Assembly (NCBI GenBank): GCA_028751875.1
Contig: CM054155.1
Span: 3,379,115-3,443,114, forward strand
From: Rapana venosa
Taxonomy: Eukaryota > Mollusca > Gastropoda > Neogastropoda > Muricidae
Direction: 5' to 3'
DNA length: 64,000 nt
The position numbers were made by a program, and so were the translations under genes. The notes below the pieces were generated by a model. The model saw nothing but the letters and a program-made list of their open reading frames with translations, made no database searches and was not told where the DNA came from. Of this stretch, positions 22,930 through 33,995 are shown piece after piece. Position 1 is the first letter of the stretch. Each line of letters begins with the position of its first letter.

Positions 22930-23214
22930 TCGAGAACCTTCTAATGATCGTAAAAAAGCGTAAACTTAAATGGTATGGGCATGTCACAAGATCCAAAGGA
23001 CTTGCAAAGACAATTTTACAAGGCACTGTCCAAGGAGGAAGAAGAAGAGGCAGACCAAGGAAGAGCTGGGAGGATAACATCAGCGAATGGACAGGACTAG
23101 AACTCAACAAAACCCTGAGAAAGGCAGAACAGAGAGAGGAATGGAGGGAACTGGTTGTTGAGTCTTTGAGGGTGCCCCAACGGTCGTCAGACTACGGGAC
23201 AGATAGATAGATAG
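22930..23214 (+). mobile_element. 3' end of RTE-like LINE (family 2) with GATA tail
   Basis: An open frame reads KKRKLKWYGHVTRSKGLAKT, LQGTVQGGRRRGRPRKSWED and NISEWTGLELNKTLRKAEQR, then EWRELVVESLRVPQRSSDYG. It ends in a (GATA)n tail that touches the minisatellite at 23215. This is the conserved C-terminus downstream of RT. Related fragments occur at 16136-16405 (plus) and 34813-34932 (minus). Confidence 0.8.
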
Positions 23215-23510
23215 AATGTTGTACTTCTGATGGATAGTGTTGTATTTCTGATGGATAGTGTTTTACCTCTGATGGATAATGTTGTACTTCTGATGGATAG
23301 TGTTGTACTTCTGATGGATAGTGTTGTACTTCTGATGGATAGTGTTGTATTTCTGATGGATAGTGTTGTACTTCTGATGGATAGTGTTGTACTTCTGATG
23401 GATAGTGTTGTATTTCTGATGGTTATTTTTGTTCTTCTGATGGAATGTCGGTACTGGTCTACTTCTTGGGGATATGGGTGTACTTTTAATGAATACTTGT
23501 GTATTTCAAT
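23215..23510. repeat. 21-bp minisatellite, regular array
   Basis: About ten near-identical units of 21 bp (GTTGTACTTCTGATGGATAGT). Because 21 is a multiple of three, both strands stay open and show 7-residue periodic frames (for example LSIRSTT on the minus strand). The last units degrade at 23450-23510, where the RTE element was inserted. Confidence 0.93.
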
Positions 23511-26500
23511 CCCCCGTGGGACTCCCGGGGTATGCTTGCAAAGCGAGCATCGCAAGAATAGGATCTCTGCCCTCCAACCAGGCATGTCGTAAAAGGCGAC
23601 TAAGGTGGAACCCTTCCCCCAGGTAGGGGGTTAGACACAGGGCTAACAACCCTGTTCTGTAAAAAAACATTTGTTACGGAAACAGCAACAAAAGAAATAA
23701 ACAATACAGGGTGTGACGGCCTTCCAGAGTCATCGGAAGATGCTCGTATGAATGTCAGTGGTGAAAGCCGAAAGGAAGCCACTGACAGGAAGATGGAAGT
23801 CTTTAGCGCCAAAAATAAGACCAAAATAGGATTCTGGAATGTGAGAACCATGTTTGAGACAGGAAAACTAGCGCAAGTTACAGCAGAGATGAGACGCTAC
23901 AATTTGCATATTCTCGTAATCAGTGAAAGCCGATGGACAGGATCAGGCAAATACAGAGCCAGCACAGGAGAGACAGTGCTGTACAGTGGTAGAGATGACA
24001 GCCAACACCATGAGGGAGTAGCAATTATCATGAAGAAAGGAATGGAGAAGTGCCTGATGGAGTGGAAACCATCAACAGCAGGATGATGAGGATAAAATGA
24101 AAGTAAGCATGCTAATACCACAATCATACAGTGCTATGCACCAAACCAACGACAGTGGAGAAGAAAGCAAAGATACATTTTAGAACAATTACAGGGTGAA
24201 ATGGAAAACACACACCAAACCATGACATGAGGATAGTGATGGGTGACCTAAATGCAAAAGTCGGAAAAGACAACACAAATCAAGAAAGAGCCAGGGAAAA
24301 GAAGGATGTGGCAGCAAATGACAACGGAGAAAGATTGGTGGAATTCTGCATGACAAACAACCTGGCCATTGGAGGGACATTATTTGCACACCCTGAGATC
24401 CACAAGCTTACCTGGTGTTCCCCCCCAATGGAAGAGACAAAAACCAGATCGACCACCTGATGATCAATGGACATGGAGAAGATAGCTCCTAGATGTAAAA
24501 GTAAGGAGAGGAGCCGATGTTGGCAGTGATCACCACCTTGTCACTGCAACCCTAAAAGTGAAGCTGAGAAAAAATGGATCTGGGAAACCAAGACAACAAC
24601 ATTTTGATGTGGAAAAGCTGCGCAACACCAAAGTAAAGAGTGCTTTCACCCTCCAGCTCAAAAACAAGTTCCAAGCACTGGTGGATACTGAAAACTACAC
24701 ACCTCCTGACACGACTAATATAAACACCATGTGGAAACAAGTCAGGACAGCCTACACACAAGCCAGCGAACGTGCTTAGGACAGAGACAGAGGAAGAGAA
24801 AAAGGTGGATTACAGCAGACACCTGGCAAGCCATTGAGAACAGGAGAGAACTGAAGAAGAAAATCTTAGAGACAAAGTCAGAGCGGATAAGAGAGAGGTA
24901 CAAACAACAGTACAGAGAAGCAAACCAAACTGTGAAGAGAATGACAAGAACAGACGAGCGTACCTACATGGATGATATTGCAAGACAAGCAGAGGAGGCT
25001 GCTGCAAAGGGAGAGCAAGGACAGGTGTATAAGATTACCAAGACTGTCAGTGGCAAGTACCGGAGCAACACTGAACACCAATCCTAGATAAACAAGGCCA
25101 AATACTTACCACAGAAACAGAACACGATGCAAGATGGGCAGAACATTTCAGCGAAGTTCTCAACAGACCACCACCAACTGAAGAGGCAGATGTACAAGAT
25201 CCTGATGCTGATCTCAATGTGAACAGCACACCACCAAAGAAGGAAGAGATTATAGCAGCAATCACCTCTCAAGAATGGAAAAGCCCCTGGCCAGACAACC
25301 TCAACGCAGAACTTTCAAGGCAGATCCAGAATTTGCATCTAAAGTTCTACAGCCACTCTTTGCAGCTATATGGGAGGAGAACAGCTACCAGCAGATTGGA
25401 CAGAAGGAGTCATCGTGAAGATCCCAAAGAAAGGAGCCCTGAACAATTGTAACAACTGGAGAGAAATCACTCTGCTATCTGTTCCCAGCAAGATTCTGGC
25501 AAAGATCATCATCGGACGAATCTCAGAGGCAGTGGACCAACAACTCAGAAAGGAACAGGCAGGTTTCAGACCAGGAAGAAGATGCATAGACCAGATCTTC
25601 ACCCTGTGCAACATCACCGAACAGTGCACGGAATGGCAGAGACAGCTGTATATCAACTTCGTAGATTTTGAAAAAGCCTTTGACAGCATTCATCGAGAAA
25701 GTGTATGGCGCATACTCCGAGCATATGGAATTCCACAGGAGATTATCCAAGTCATTAAGAGCTTCTACAACAACTTCACGTGCAGAGTAGGAAACAGCAA
25801 AACCAGTTTGTGTACAAACCGGCGTCAGACAAGGCTGCCCCATGTCAGCACTACTCTTCAACCTGACAATTGATTGGGTGAGAACAAACAACAGCTGACC
25901 AGTCAACGGGCATCAGATGGACCCCCTTCTCAACGCTTGAAGACCTAGATTTTGCCGACGATCTGGCACTGCTCTCACATACCCACCATCACATTCAAGA
26001 GAAGACATCCCGTCATCAGCACTTTCCGCACAGCAAGTAGCCTGAAAATCAGTCAGAAGAAGACAGAGGTGATGACACTGAACGTCAGAAACCCCTCACC
26101 GGTAACAGTGAATGAGAAGATTTACCAACAACTGAAGAGTTCACGTACCTCGGAGCACTGTTAGCATGACGGCGCAGCAGGCAGCGACATCAAGAACCGG
26201 ATTAGCAAAGCAAGAAATGCTTATAGAAATCTGAACAATGTGTGGAAATCATCCCAGTACAGCACCACAACCAAACTAAGACTATACCAGAGCTGTGTAC
26301 TTTCCACCCTTTTGTACGGCTCGGAGTGCTGGAGGATGACTGAGAGTGACCTCGACAAACTATCCACATTCCACACGAAGAATCTCAGAAGAATCTTGCG
26401 CATCTTCTGGCCTGAGACCATCTCCAACCAAAAACTTTTTGCCCGTTGCAACCAAGAAAGCATGGACAACATCATCATGCATAGGCGATGGGGATGGATA

Positions 26501-26740
26501 GGGCATATCTGCCGTCGGGAACAGGGAAACATCGCCCGAACAGCCCTCCACTGGACACCAGAGGGAAAACGCAAACGAGGACGACCCAAGAACACTTGAC
26601 GTCGGACCGTCGAAGCAGAGCTGAAGACCTTCCAACATACCTGGGGAACCATTCAGAAGCTGGCCCAGGACAGACAGGAGTGGAGAACATTTGTTGCTGC
26701 CCTACGTGCCAATAAGGCACAAAGGCATTGACGATGATGA
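23511..26740 (+). mobile_element. Near-complete RTE-type LINE flanked by 13-bp target-site duplication
   Basis: Flanks carry TGTGTATTTCAAT at 23498-23510 and 26741-26753. The endonuclease starts near 23826 (IGFWNVRTMFETGKLAQVTA, then SESRWTGSGK) and continues with [13 protein letters not shown] (about 24242) and the HKLTW...NQIDH block, split by an indel in a C run near 24421. The RT region shows a KAFD palm motif (FVDFEKAFDSIHRESVW, about 25660), VRQGCPMS and the catalytic FADD (25951-25962). The C-terminus shows YGSECWRM, RRWGWIGHICRRE, GKRKRGRPKNTW and a final DRQEWRTFVAALRANK. The element ends in a GATGATGATG tail typical of RTE. Small indels and several stops disable it, but it is essentially full-length. 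Confidence 0.9.
25370..25873 (+). pseudogene. Reverse transcriptase core of the RTE element
   Basis: An open stretch of 167 codons starts at the RT fingers (ADWTEGVIVKIPKKGALNNC, LLSVPSKILAKIIIGRI). It includes EQAGFRPGRRCIDQIFTL, the YINFVDFEKAFDSIHRESVW palm motif with its catalytic Asp, and IIQVIKSFYNNFTCRV. It loses frame just before VRQGCPMSALLFNL. The catalytic FADD at 25951 is in another frame, so no intact RT can be made. Confidence 0.88.
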
Positions 26741-26820
26741 TGTGTATTTCAATAGATACTTGTGTACTTTTGATGGAACTTAGATGTATATTATATACAA
26801 CGTGGTGTACCTGTAATAGG
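26741..26820. repeat. Remainder of the interrupted 21-bp minisatellite and right target-site duplication
   Basis: Begins with the 13-bp duplication, then continues the degraded minisatellite (ACTTGTGTACTTTTGATGGA) that was cut by the RTE insertion. Confidence 0.8.
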
Positions 26821-26988
26821 GCTTTGTGGTCATGTGCTGAAAAGAGGTGACTTGGCAACTCTATTCAACTGTGGAGCAGATAATGGAGAAGGCCGTGTGT
26901 TAATGGTGTACAAAGATGGTGTGACCACAACCTCTGCAGTAGTGGCGGAAAAATCCCCAAAACAATGACAAAAGCTCCAGTTATGGTA

Positions 26989-27003
26989 AGTGTGTGTGTG
27001 TGT

Positions 27004-27050
<47 letters not shown>

Positions 27051-27110
27051 TATGCGTATGCTCATGCGTGTGTGGTGCGTGTTTGTGGGTGCGTGTCATG
27101 CATGCATGTG

Positions 27111-27157
<47 letters not shown>

Positions 27158-27160
27158 GTG
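26989..27160. repeat. (GT)n microsatellite
   Basis: Two long GT blocks separated by a GTATGC/GCATGC-rich spacer. Confidence 0.95.
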
Positions 27161-27314
27161 TCAGCTCTTGCCACTATCCTCCACTCAAATCCCCTTGCTG
27201 AAGTTACCATACTCGGCAGAAGAGTACAGAAAAGTTAGATGATGTTTTTGTTGTAAATATTGTTTCAAGGAAACTACATGTTGGGACGAGAAACATCCTG
27301 TTTTATTTCTTCTT

Positions 27315-27441
27315 TGTCTGTCTGTTTTTCTGCATGTCTGTCGCTGTCTTTCTGTGCATATCTGTCTGTCTGTCTGCCTGTCTCTCGTGGCGCGCGCGCG
27401 CGCGCATGTTGTGTGTGTTTTGTGTGTGTGTGTGTGTGTGT

Positions 27442-27496
<55 letters not shown>
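27315..27496. repeat. CTGT, GC, GT and GA microsatellite cluster
   Basis: Successive blocks of TCTG/CTGT, GCGCGC (about 27391-27406), TGTG and a pure (GA)n of about 45 bp. Confidence 0.95.
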
Positions 27497-27498
<2 letters not shown>

Positions 27499-27970
27499 CT
27501 GAACTAAAATAATTGGCACTTCTCAGCATTTCAAGGATTTGAACATTAGACTCTGAGATGTTTTCCTCAACGTAAAACTTACCGCTTTTAGATGTAAATC
27601 AGATATCAGAAGACTCTCCTCTTCAACAGCAGGGGTTCGTACCAGCTGCATAATGCAGACTGCTTCATGTGGTGTGATGTGATGCAATGTGAGGTGGCAT
27701 AGTGCCTTCAGACTTATTCTAATCTTTTCAGCTTCAACTAAACAGCGACATTTCCGACTTCCCAAGTTTAGATGTAAACAAAAGTATCCTATGTGTGTTA
27801 CGTTATTTTGTTGTTGTTTTGCTTTGTTATAAGCAAAGAGCAATGATTTCAGATTCCTAACAAATATCCTTCAGAAATCGGTAGATTTCCGCTACATCAC
27901 ACGTAACGAGAAAACCCTATTGAAGCAGGAGGAGAGCAGCCAGTGGGAACCTCTCCATCGATTGTTACCT
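27497..27970. other. Non-coding, nothing recognised
   Basis: No motif or repeat identified. Confidence 0.4.
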
Positions 27971-27974
27971 GACC

Positions 27975-28250
27975 TATAGAATGTTTCACGCTTGAGTCAG
28001 GGAGCAGAGGTTCGCGTCTTGACTGTGGCTGCCAGGACCTCCCTTCCCCTTGGGAGCCAACGTCCGTGCTGACCCTTAACCCTTCCAGTCCCTCATGGGC
28101 TCTAAACCAAAGCCCCGTGTGTAATCGCAGGCATAGACAATCTTACACGCACGTTAAATTCCATTCCACCTTAGAAGAGGGAAGAGCAGGACCTTCGTGC
28201 CGGCAGGAGTGAATGACAAACTAGAAACACAGGCACACTGATGCTATGGA
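27975..28250 (+). mobile_element. Divergent SINE copy
   Basis: Retains the family's middle blocks in plus orientation: GGTTCGCGTCTTGACTG (B-box region), TCCGTGCTGACCCTT, CCCCGTGTGTAATCGCAGGC and CACGTTAAATTCCATTCC. More diverged than the copies at 35525 and 36120; no tail recognised. Confidence 0.5.
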
Positions 28251-29150
28251 GAGACATCATCCCGAAGTCGGAATATCGCGACCTTAATCGTTAGAAAAAA
28301 GTTGTGTTTGCACAAACCCAACCAATGGTGAACTTTGGGTACAAAAACGAAAATGGGGAAAACGCGACGTAATTATTAGTATTTTACAAATTGTTTCACA
28401 CACTTAGTGACCGATGCCCTTAACTCCGAATGCTTTTACTTTTTTTTTTTCGACCTGCCATGACACATCAAACAAACGACAGGAAAAAAGACCTTTCCTT
28501 TTATTTCCTTCAATATCAGAAGAGTAAGGGATTAAACATGTTTTCCTCCCAGTGTTCCTATAATTACGCCTTTTATTGACTTGTTTTCAAAATGAATAGG
28601 TATTATCACAGTTGTTGTGGTTGATGATGTGTGCTTTTGTTTCAAATAAGACAATTGGTGTTGTCTATTGTTCAATAGCTGGCATCAGTGTCCCAATACG
28701 TTGATATCCAGTTTTATAAGTCGGGCCTTGTTACTTCCCTTGATGCCTTTGGTTCAAGTGTAGGCTTAGAAAGGCAGAGAAAGGGGACAGCAGAATTTTT
28801 ATGTACGTTTTGTAGACCGTATATTTATCCCGCATAGTGAAGCGTGATGCGATCATAATACAAAAAGTAATTTAGAGGGAAGCCACAGGGGGAGGCAACA
28901 CACTGAACAGAGCACAGCAATGATCAGCCATGATGGGTGACTTGTTTGATTATAAAAAAACAAACAAATAAACAAACAAACAAAAAGATATTTTTGTCGA
29001 GAACACGAGGAGACATAGCAAAGTAGAATAGAAGGGGGCGGGGGAGGGGGAGGGGGTTGTCAAACAGAATAAATATATATAGGATATGATTCTTGAACAC
29101 TTAATTTTCATCATCATCATTATTATCAGTAGTCCCGTGACCTATCTGAT
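28251..29150. other. Non-coding, nothing recognised
   Basis: A/T-moderate unique sequence with a short CAAA/AAACA stretch near 28960-28985. Confidence 0.4.
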
Positions 29151-29154
29151 GTGT

Positions 29155-29175
29155 GGGGGGGGGGGGGGGGGGGGT

Positions 29176-29214
<39 letters not shown>
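29155..29214. repeat. Poly-G tract, 60 bases with one T
   Basis: G run broken only at 29175. Strong G-quadruplex potential if real. Confidence 0.97.
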
Positions 29215-29215
<1 letters not shown>

Positions 29216-30418
29216 TAGGGACGATTGTTGGACAGTGGTTTTCTTCAGGCTAGTTGTTATCCTGACGTCTGTGTCTTATGTTGTTAGGTATTATTTTACA
29301 TGTATACACAGCAGAGCAGGGAACAACAAACTGTATATATCAGTATATTAAACATAGAGCTGACCAACGTAGGTTTAGATTTATGGCCTGAATGAATGTT
29401 ATGATGTAGACACTTTTATCAGGAAATCAGTTCTGCCATTCACTTAAAAATAAAATCAGACATGTAACACTGTTGCCAGGAGTTTCGCTGCGTACCAACA
29501 GTCGAGGGACACCTTGACATGAGACAGCTTTTCTGTTGCAACAGCTCCACCCAGAAAACATTGTTCTTCTTTCCACAAACCTACGCATTAATTAAACTAT
29601 CCGTGCTTTGATATGTGGAGACCTGCCCAAACCTCAGCCAGTGTCTGGAGCTGTGCACTTTGTCAGGCTGCTGCCAGCATGATGCTCTGTGCCGTATACA
29701 CAGACTTAAAGTGGAAGGTTAAAGAGAATCAGCATAAATTATGCAGAGTATTGAGAGTGGCCAATCCTGATGTTGTTAACGAACATGAAAAACAAGAAAA
29801 GAGTATGTGCAGAGCACACCAACAGTTGGCAAACTGGAACTGCTGTTTTTATTTGTTGCGATATACAGAGAGACAAGGGTAGGGCATTGACTAAACCTCC
29901 CTCCCTGTTTCCAGATAGCTGTCATTCATTAATCTATAATCATAGTAGGTGAAAGACCGGATCGGCTTTGAGCTTGTGTACGTTTTGTTCAGAAGGAAAA
30001 TTAATTATTGTCGTGAATTGTTCAGTCGTTAATGTCATTGTCTCCTTATTAGTTCATATCTAATTTTATCAGTCGGCGGGTTTCGCCACAAACTTCAAAG
30101 AGCTTGGCGTTATAGGGAGGGGGATAGTGCTTAATATGTGGTGAACAGTTTGTCGTACACAAAGCATGATAATAGGATCACTGCACAAAAGGAAATTTGG
30201 TAAGAAGCTGCGGGAGAGCAGACTCCAGCAGTGATGAAGAAGAGAGACAGCATTACAGTTAGCGGGGATGCCTGATTTGTTTATTAAAAAGAAAAAGAAC
30301 AAAGCCGTTCGTTACTAGAGAATACGAGAGACTATAATTTTAGAACCAAAGGGAAAATGGGGAGGGAAAAGTGAAGTTAGGGTGTGTTTTTGGTTGTGTG
30401 TGTGTGGTGTGTGGGGTT
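29215..30418. other. Non-coding, nothing recognised
   Basis: A 89-codon open frame at 29613-29882 has no recognisable domain or splice context and is probably chance. Confidence 0.4.
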
Positions 30419-30451
30419 TTGGGGGGGAAGGGGGGGGGGGGGGGGGGGGGG
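30419..30451. repeat. Poly-G tract
   Basis: G run interrupted once by AA near 30428. Confidence 0.95.
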
Positions 30452-30599
30452 ACGCTAAAGAAAAAGGGGAACAACAGCCCAAAAAAGACATAATTATTTG
30501 AAACATTTTTCGGATTTTTTTTGTTTTTGGGGTGCTTCTGTTTTACAACTCAGTCACATATACAGCTTGTGCATGTAAGTCCATATATTCACACTCTCA

Positions 30600-30690
30600 C
30601 GGCGCGCGCGCGCGCGCGTGTATGTGTGCACGTGTGTGTGTGTGCATGTGTGTGTGTGCGCGCGCGCAGTGTGTGTGTGTGAAATTTTGC
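30600..30690. repeat. (GC)n/(GT)n alternating tract
   Basis: GCGCGC blocks flank GT and GTGCAC units; potentially Z-DNA forming. Confidence 0.9.
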
Positions 30691-30699
30691 GCAGATATG

Positions 30700-31498
30700 C
30701 ATAATAATTCCGAACGAATTTAGGAATGAATGAAAAATTAACAAAGTTCGTTTGTCGTATAAATATCTTTGTTTATCAAAATTGGACAGAATTGTTGCTG
30801 TAAATAGAGGCTTATTGGTTTTCACTCCGTGAGAAAATCACATAATTACTCTTTATTTGGAAACTCCACACTGACAGAAACAGACCAAAACAAAGCAGAA
30901 ACAGAGCAATGTTTGATGAAGTATCAAATTCGGTCTTTGCAAACCTAGGAAACAAACATCAGAAGTCGAATCTGTGGGTGTCTTTACAATGAATACCATT
31001 ATCAGGGAAAACAGTACCAGTCTTGGATTTCTCTTTACCCAAAAAATAAAGAAAGAAAAATATTGATAATCATCCCCCCCCCCCCCCCCAACAATAACAG
31101 GAACTAATCAAACAAACAAACCAACCCCACTCAATATAAACTCCTAGCTTAAATTTCTAGATTGTCAATATTGAACAGAGCCACCCAAGCAAAACAAAAG
31201 CAGAGGGAAAATGCTGACTTATAACATCTCAGATTACACCCTCCCTATTCCTGGAAAGGAGAGAGACCTGACCCAGTCACTGATTCTGTTTGGGTTTTTT
31301 AAAAGAAAAAAGCAACAACAAAAAAACCACCCCAACTCTAACCATCTTTAGAAATCTCAAACAGAAACCATTGTGCATGGGCTTAAAATCTCAAGTTGTC
31401 AGTTCAAAAGAAATGAGAAAGAATGCCGGGTTATAATGGGAATAACTTAGTCATGAGATTGACGACTCGGCTGCATATGGGTGTCATTACGCTGTGAC
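30700..31498. other. Non-coding, A-rich; contains a poly-C run at about 31075-31089
   Basis: Purine-rich with many AAACAAA words; no gene recognised. Confidence 0.4.
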
Positions 31499-31553
31499 TT
31501 GTTGTGTTGTGTTGTGTTGTGTTGTGTTGTGTTGTGTTGTGTTGTGTTGTGTG
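31499..31553. repeat. (GTGTT)n microsatellite
   Basis: About eleven perfect pentamer units. Confidence 0.95.
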
Positions 31554-32055
31554 GTGTATTCATGCTATGGTTGTTCTTGTGTCCATTTGATTTCAGGTTT
31601 TCTTTGAATGTTTTTAAAAACAAATGTCGATCATAGTTTTCATGTGTTTTTTGTCGTGTGTGTGCGTGCGTGCGTGTGTGTGTGTGTGTGAATGATTCCT
31701 ACCAAGCTATGTGCCTGTCAGTGCTGTGCTCTTTGTACATGCCCTTCATGGGATGACTGCAGTATTAGTTGTCCTGACTTGGACTTTTTAGGCAGTTTGT
31801 GGCCTCAAGCACAAAGCAACGCGTTCTTTTCCTTTTTTTCTGTGTGTGCAAGTGAATACAAATTCAGTGTCTTGATATTTTGCCAGACAACATACTATGT
31901 TGTTCATGGAGAGATTTGACAATGAAAACCCCCAAATGAAGACTTTCGGGTTGCTTATTTAAACCCTTGAAAAAACAACCCTGTATATATTTTATTGAAA
32001 TTGAAGAGACTGAGTTAATAGTCTTTAAAAGCAACAACAACAACTCAGGAATCAA

Positions 32056-32630
32056 CATGAATATCCGTGTCAAGAGTCAAAGACTGTCTGTAGAAATCAT
32101 GACAGAAAACGTCATTAGCTAACATAAATATGTCTATGAAAATAAGCACAGAAAATGTCTTTGGTTGACATATGTCTATAAAAATCGCAAGAAAACGTTT
32201 GTTAGTCCAAATCTGTCTACAGACATGAACAAAGAAAACGTCATCAGTCAAAGTCTGTCTGTAGACATGAACACAGAAAACTCCATCAGTCAAAGTCTGC
32301 AGACATGAACACAGAAAACGTCATCAGTCAAAGTCTGTCTACAGACATGAACAAAGAAAACGTCATCAGTCAAAGTCTGTCTGTAGACATGAACAAAGAA
32401 AACATCATCAGTCAAAGTCTGTCTGCAGACATGAACAAAGAAAACATCATCAGTCAAAGTCTGTCTGCAGACATGAACAAAGAAAACGTCATTAGTCCCT
32501 TTTTTTAAGAACAAAAAGGGAAAAAAAGTTTAAAAAAAGAAAGAAAATCAAAACGTCATTAGTCAAAGTCTTGTCTGCAGACATGAACAAAGAAAACGTG
32601 ATTAGTCCAAGTGTCAGAGTGTATGTCATC
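32056..32630. repeat. 42-bp minisatellite with internal palindrome
   Basis: The unit, read from AACAAAGAAAACGTCATCAG, is 42 bp. The 32220-32500 part is regular, and outer copies at both ends are diverged, with a short A/T-rich insert at about 32505-32560. Each unit contains a perfect or near-perfect 12-bp palindrome TGTCTGCAGACA. The period is a multiple of three, so open frames persist on both strands (DVFFVHVCRQTLTD repeats on minus); these are by-products. Confidence 0.93.
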
Positions 32631-32702
32631 AAGGACTGTACATGTCTAGTCAGTCCCCAATTAATGAAGCAGCAGCTGCCTCCCCCAAACTGGGCTGCAG
32701 AT

Positions 32703-32741
32703 GACCACACACACACACACACACTCACACACACACACACA

Positions 32742-32775
<34 letters not shown>
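32703..32775. repeat. (CA)n microsatellite
   Basis: CA repeats with TCACA interruptions. Confidence 0.95.
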
Positions 32776-32776
<1 letters not shown>

Positions 32777-32839
32777 TACTAGTTTGGTGCATATTCCTCC
32801 CTTCAGCAGGGCCAGCCCGGCAGAGAAATAATGAACTAA

Positions 32840-32960
32840 TGTATGCATCACCATTGTTATGCAAAGAGAGCCACTGTCGATAACAGCATCTCCTCCCGCT
32901 CATGCGCTCATGCGTGCAGGATTTAAATATTCATGAGGGCTGTACCCTGCCCTAGCTTCA
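32840..32960. promoter_or_regulatory. Candidate SOX-POU enhancer-like element
   Basis: A unique island between microsatellites contains CATTGTTATGCAAAG at 32852-32866. This matches the well-known SOX-OCT composite element (CATTGTTATGCAAAT) at 14 of 15 positions, with the SOX half directly abutting the POU half. CGATAACAG follows within 25 bp, and ATTTAAATATTCATGAG (a POU-type ATGAATAT on the minus strand) lies about 55 bp further on. It is about 10.5 kb downstream of the Zic stop codon. Function as an enhancer, and Zic as target, are inference. Confidence 0.4.
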
Positions 32961-33157
32961 GGTTCCTCATGAGTGAGCCTTGTCCTCTGTGTGTGTGTGT
33001 GTGTGTGTCCCTGGCTATTCCTGGATGCTCTTCTCTTTTATCTGTCTACTTGGAATAAAAATGTTATAATAACGTTATTGTGGAAAGGGGTGTGGGGATA
33101 TTGTTGAGTAGTTTGATTGTTCAAATTGTGTCTGCTTTACTGCATTGTCGTTGAGGA

Positions 33158-33183
33158 GGGGGGGGGGGGGGGGGGGGGGGGGG
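33158..33183. repeat. Poly-G tract, 26 bases
   Basis: Uninterrupted G run. Confidence 0.97.
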
Positions 33184-33619
33184 ATAGTTTAAGGGTTTTT
33201 TCCCTCTGCTTTTTTCAAGGAGAATATGTTGTTTTTCTTTTTTCTGTTTCGTTTTGCTTTGTTTACGGTCATTTTTCATTCTTTCCAGAGCCTCTGCGAC
33301 CCCCCGCCCCCCTCCAATGTTAGTGCTTGAGGTGTTATCGTCAGGCCCAGTGTGACAAAAACACTGAAATATTATGCTTAACAATGTTGAAAAGAGTTTT
33401 TAACAATTCTTGCAGCACGTCTTTGGTAATATTCTGTCTGCACCGCCTGTTAAACCAAGGAAATGAATAGAGTTACTGTATAAGTACAATAATTGTGTTT
33501 TGTTCATTTTCACAAGTGTGTTTGTCTTGTTTTGTGCTGTCTTTGTGGTGGCTGGGTCTAGACGGGTGTTGTTTTTTTTCTTTTGCATTCCTGGTGAGGG
33601 TTTTGTTTATGTGGCTGTC

Positions 33620-33620
<1 letters not shown>

Positions 33621-33677
<57 letters not shown>
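33621..33677. repeat. Poly-C tract, 57 bases
   Basis: Uninterrupted C run, the longest pure homopolymer in the window. Confidence 0.97.
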
Positions 33678-33680
<3 letters not shown>

Positions 33681-33684
33681 CAAA

Positions 33685-33995
33685 CCATTTAGGATGCGGC
33701 ATTCCGACTACAGGGATGCATACTGGGTATGCTCGAGGTTTTTTTTTAACCCACCGAACGTGATGTGATTTACGGGATCTTTAACATGCATATTTTGATC
33801 TTTTGCATGTGTATATACACGAACGGAATTACGGCACTGGCAGGTCTGCACTTGACGTTGACCTGGGAGATCACAAAGACCCCACCGTTAATTCATCAGA
33901 CGCCGCCGAGATTCGAACTCACAACTTCGTGGACCCATGGGACTGAAGTCGAACAGTCTGAACCACTCTGTTATAGCATCCTCGTAGCCAGTTCA
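33685..33995 (-). mobile_element. tRNA-headed SINE, minus orientation
   Basis: Reverse complement starts GATGCTATAACAGAGTGGTT (A-box-like) and has GAGTTCGAATCTCGG about 55 bp later (B box GTTCGAATC). The body runs through AGGTCAACGTCAAGTGCAGA and a GATCCCGTAAATCACATCAC block to GAAGTCGGAATGCGG-like sequence beside the poly-C. The B box is near perfect, but the cloverleaf stems are not maintained. Confidence 0.65.

Noticed and set aside
29155..29214. Glycine-rich protein frame
   Set aside because: Encoded by a poly-G homopolymer.
32056..32630. Possible CRISPR array (regular 42-bp repeats)
   Set aside because: There are no unique spacers; whole units are tandem copies. The genome is eukaryotic.
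33880..33990. tRNA gene on the minus strand
   Set aside because: A and B boxes are present but the acceptor and anticodon stems do not pair properly and a SINE body follows; treated as a SINE.
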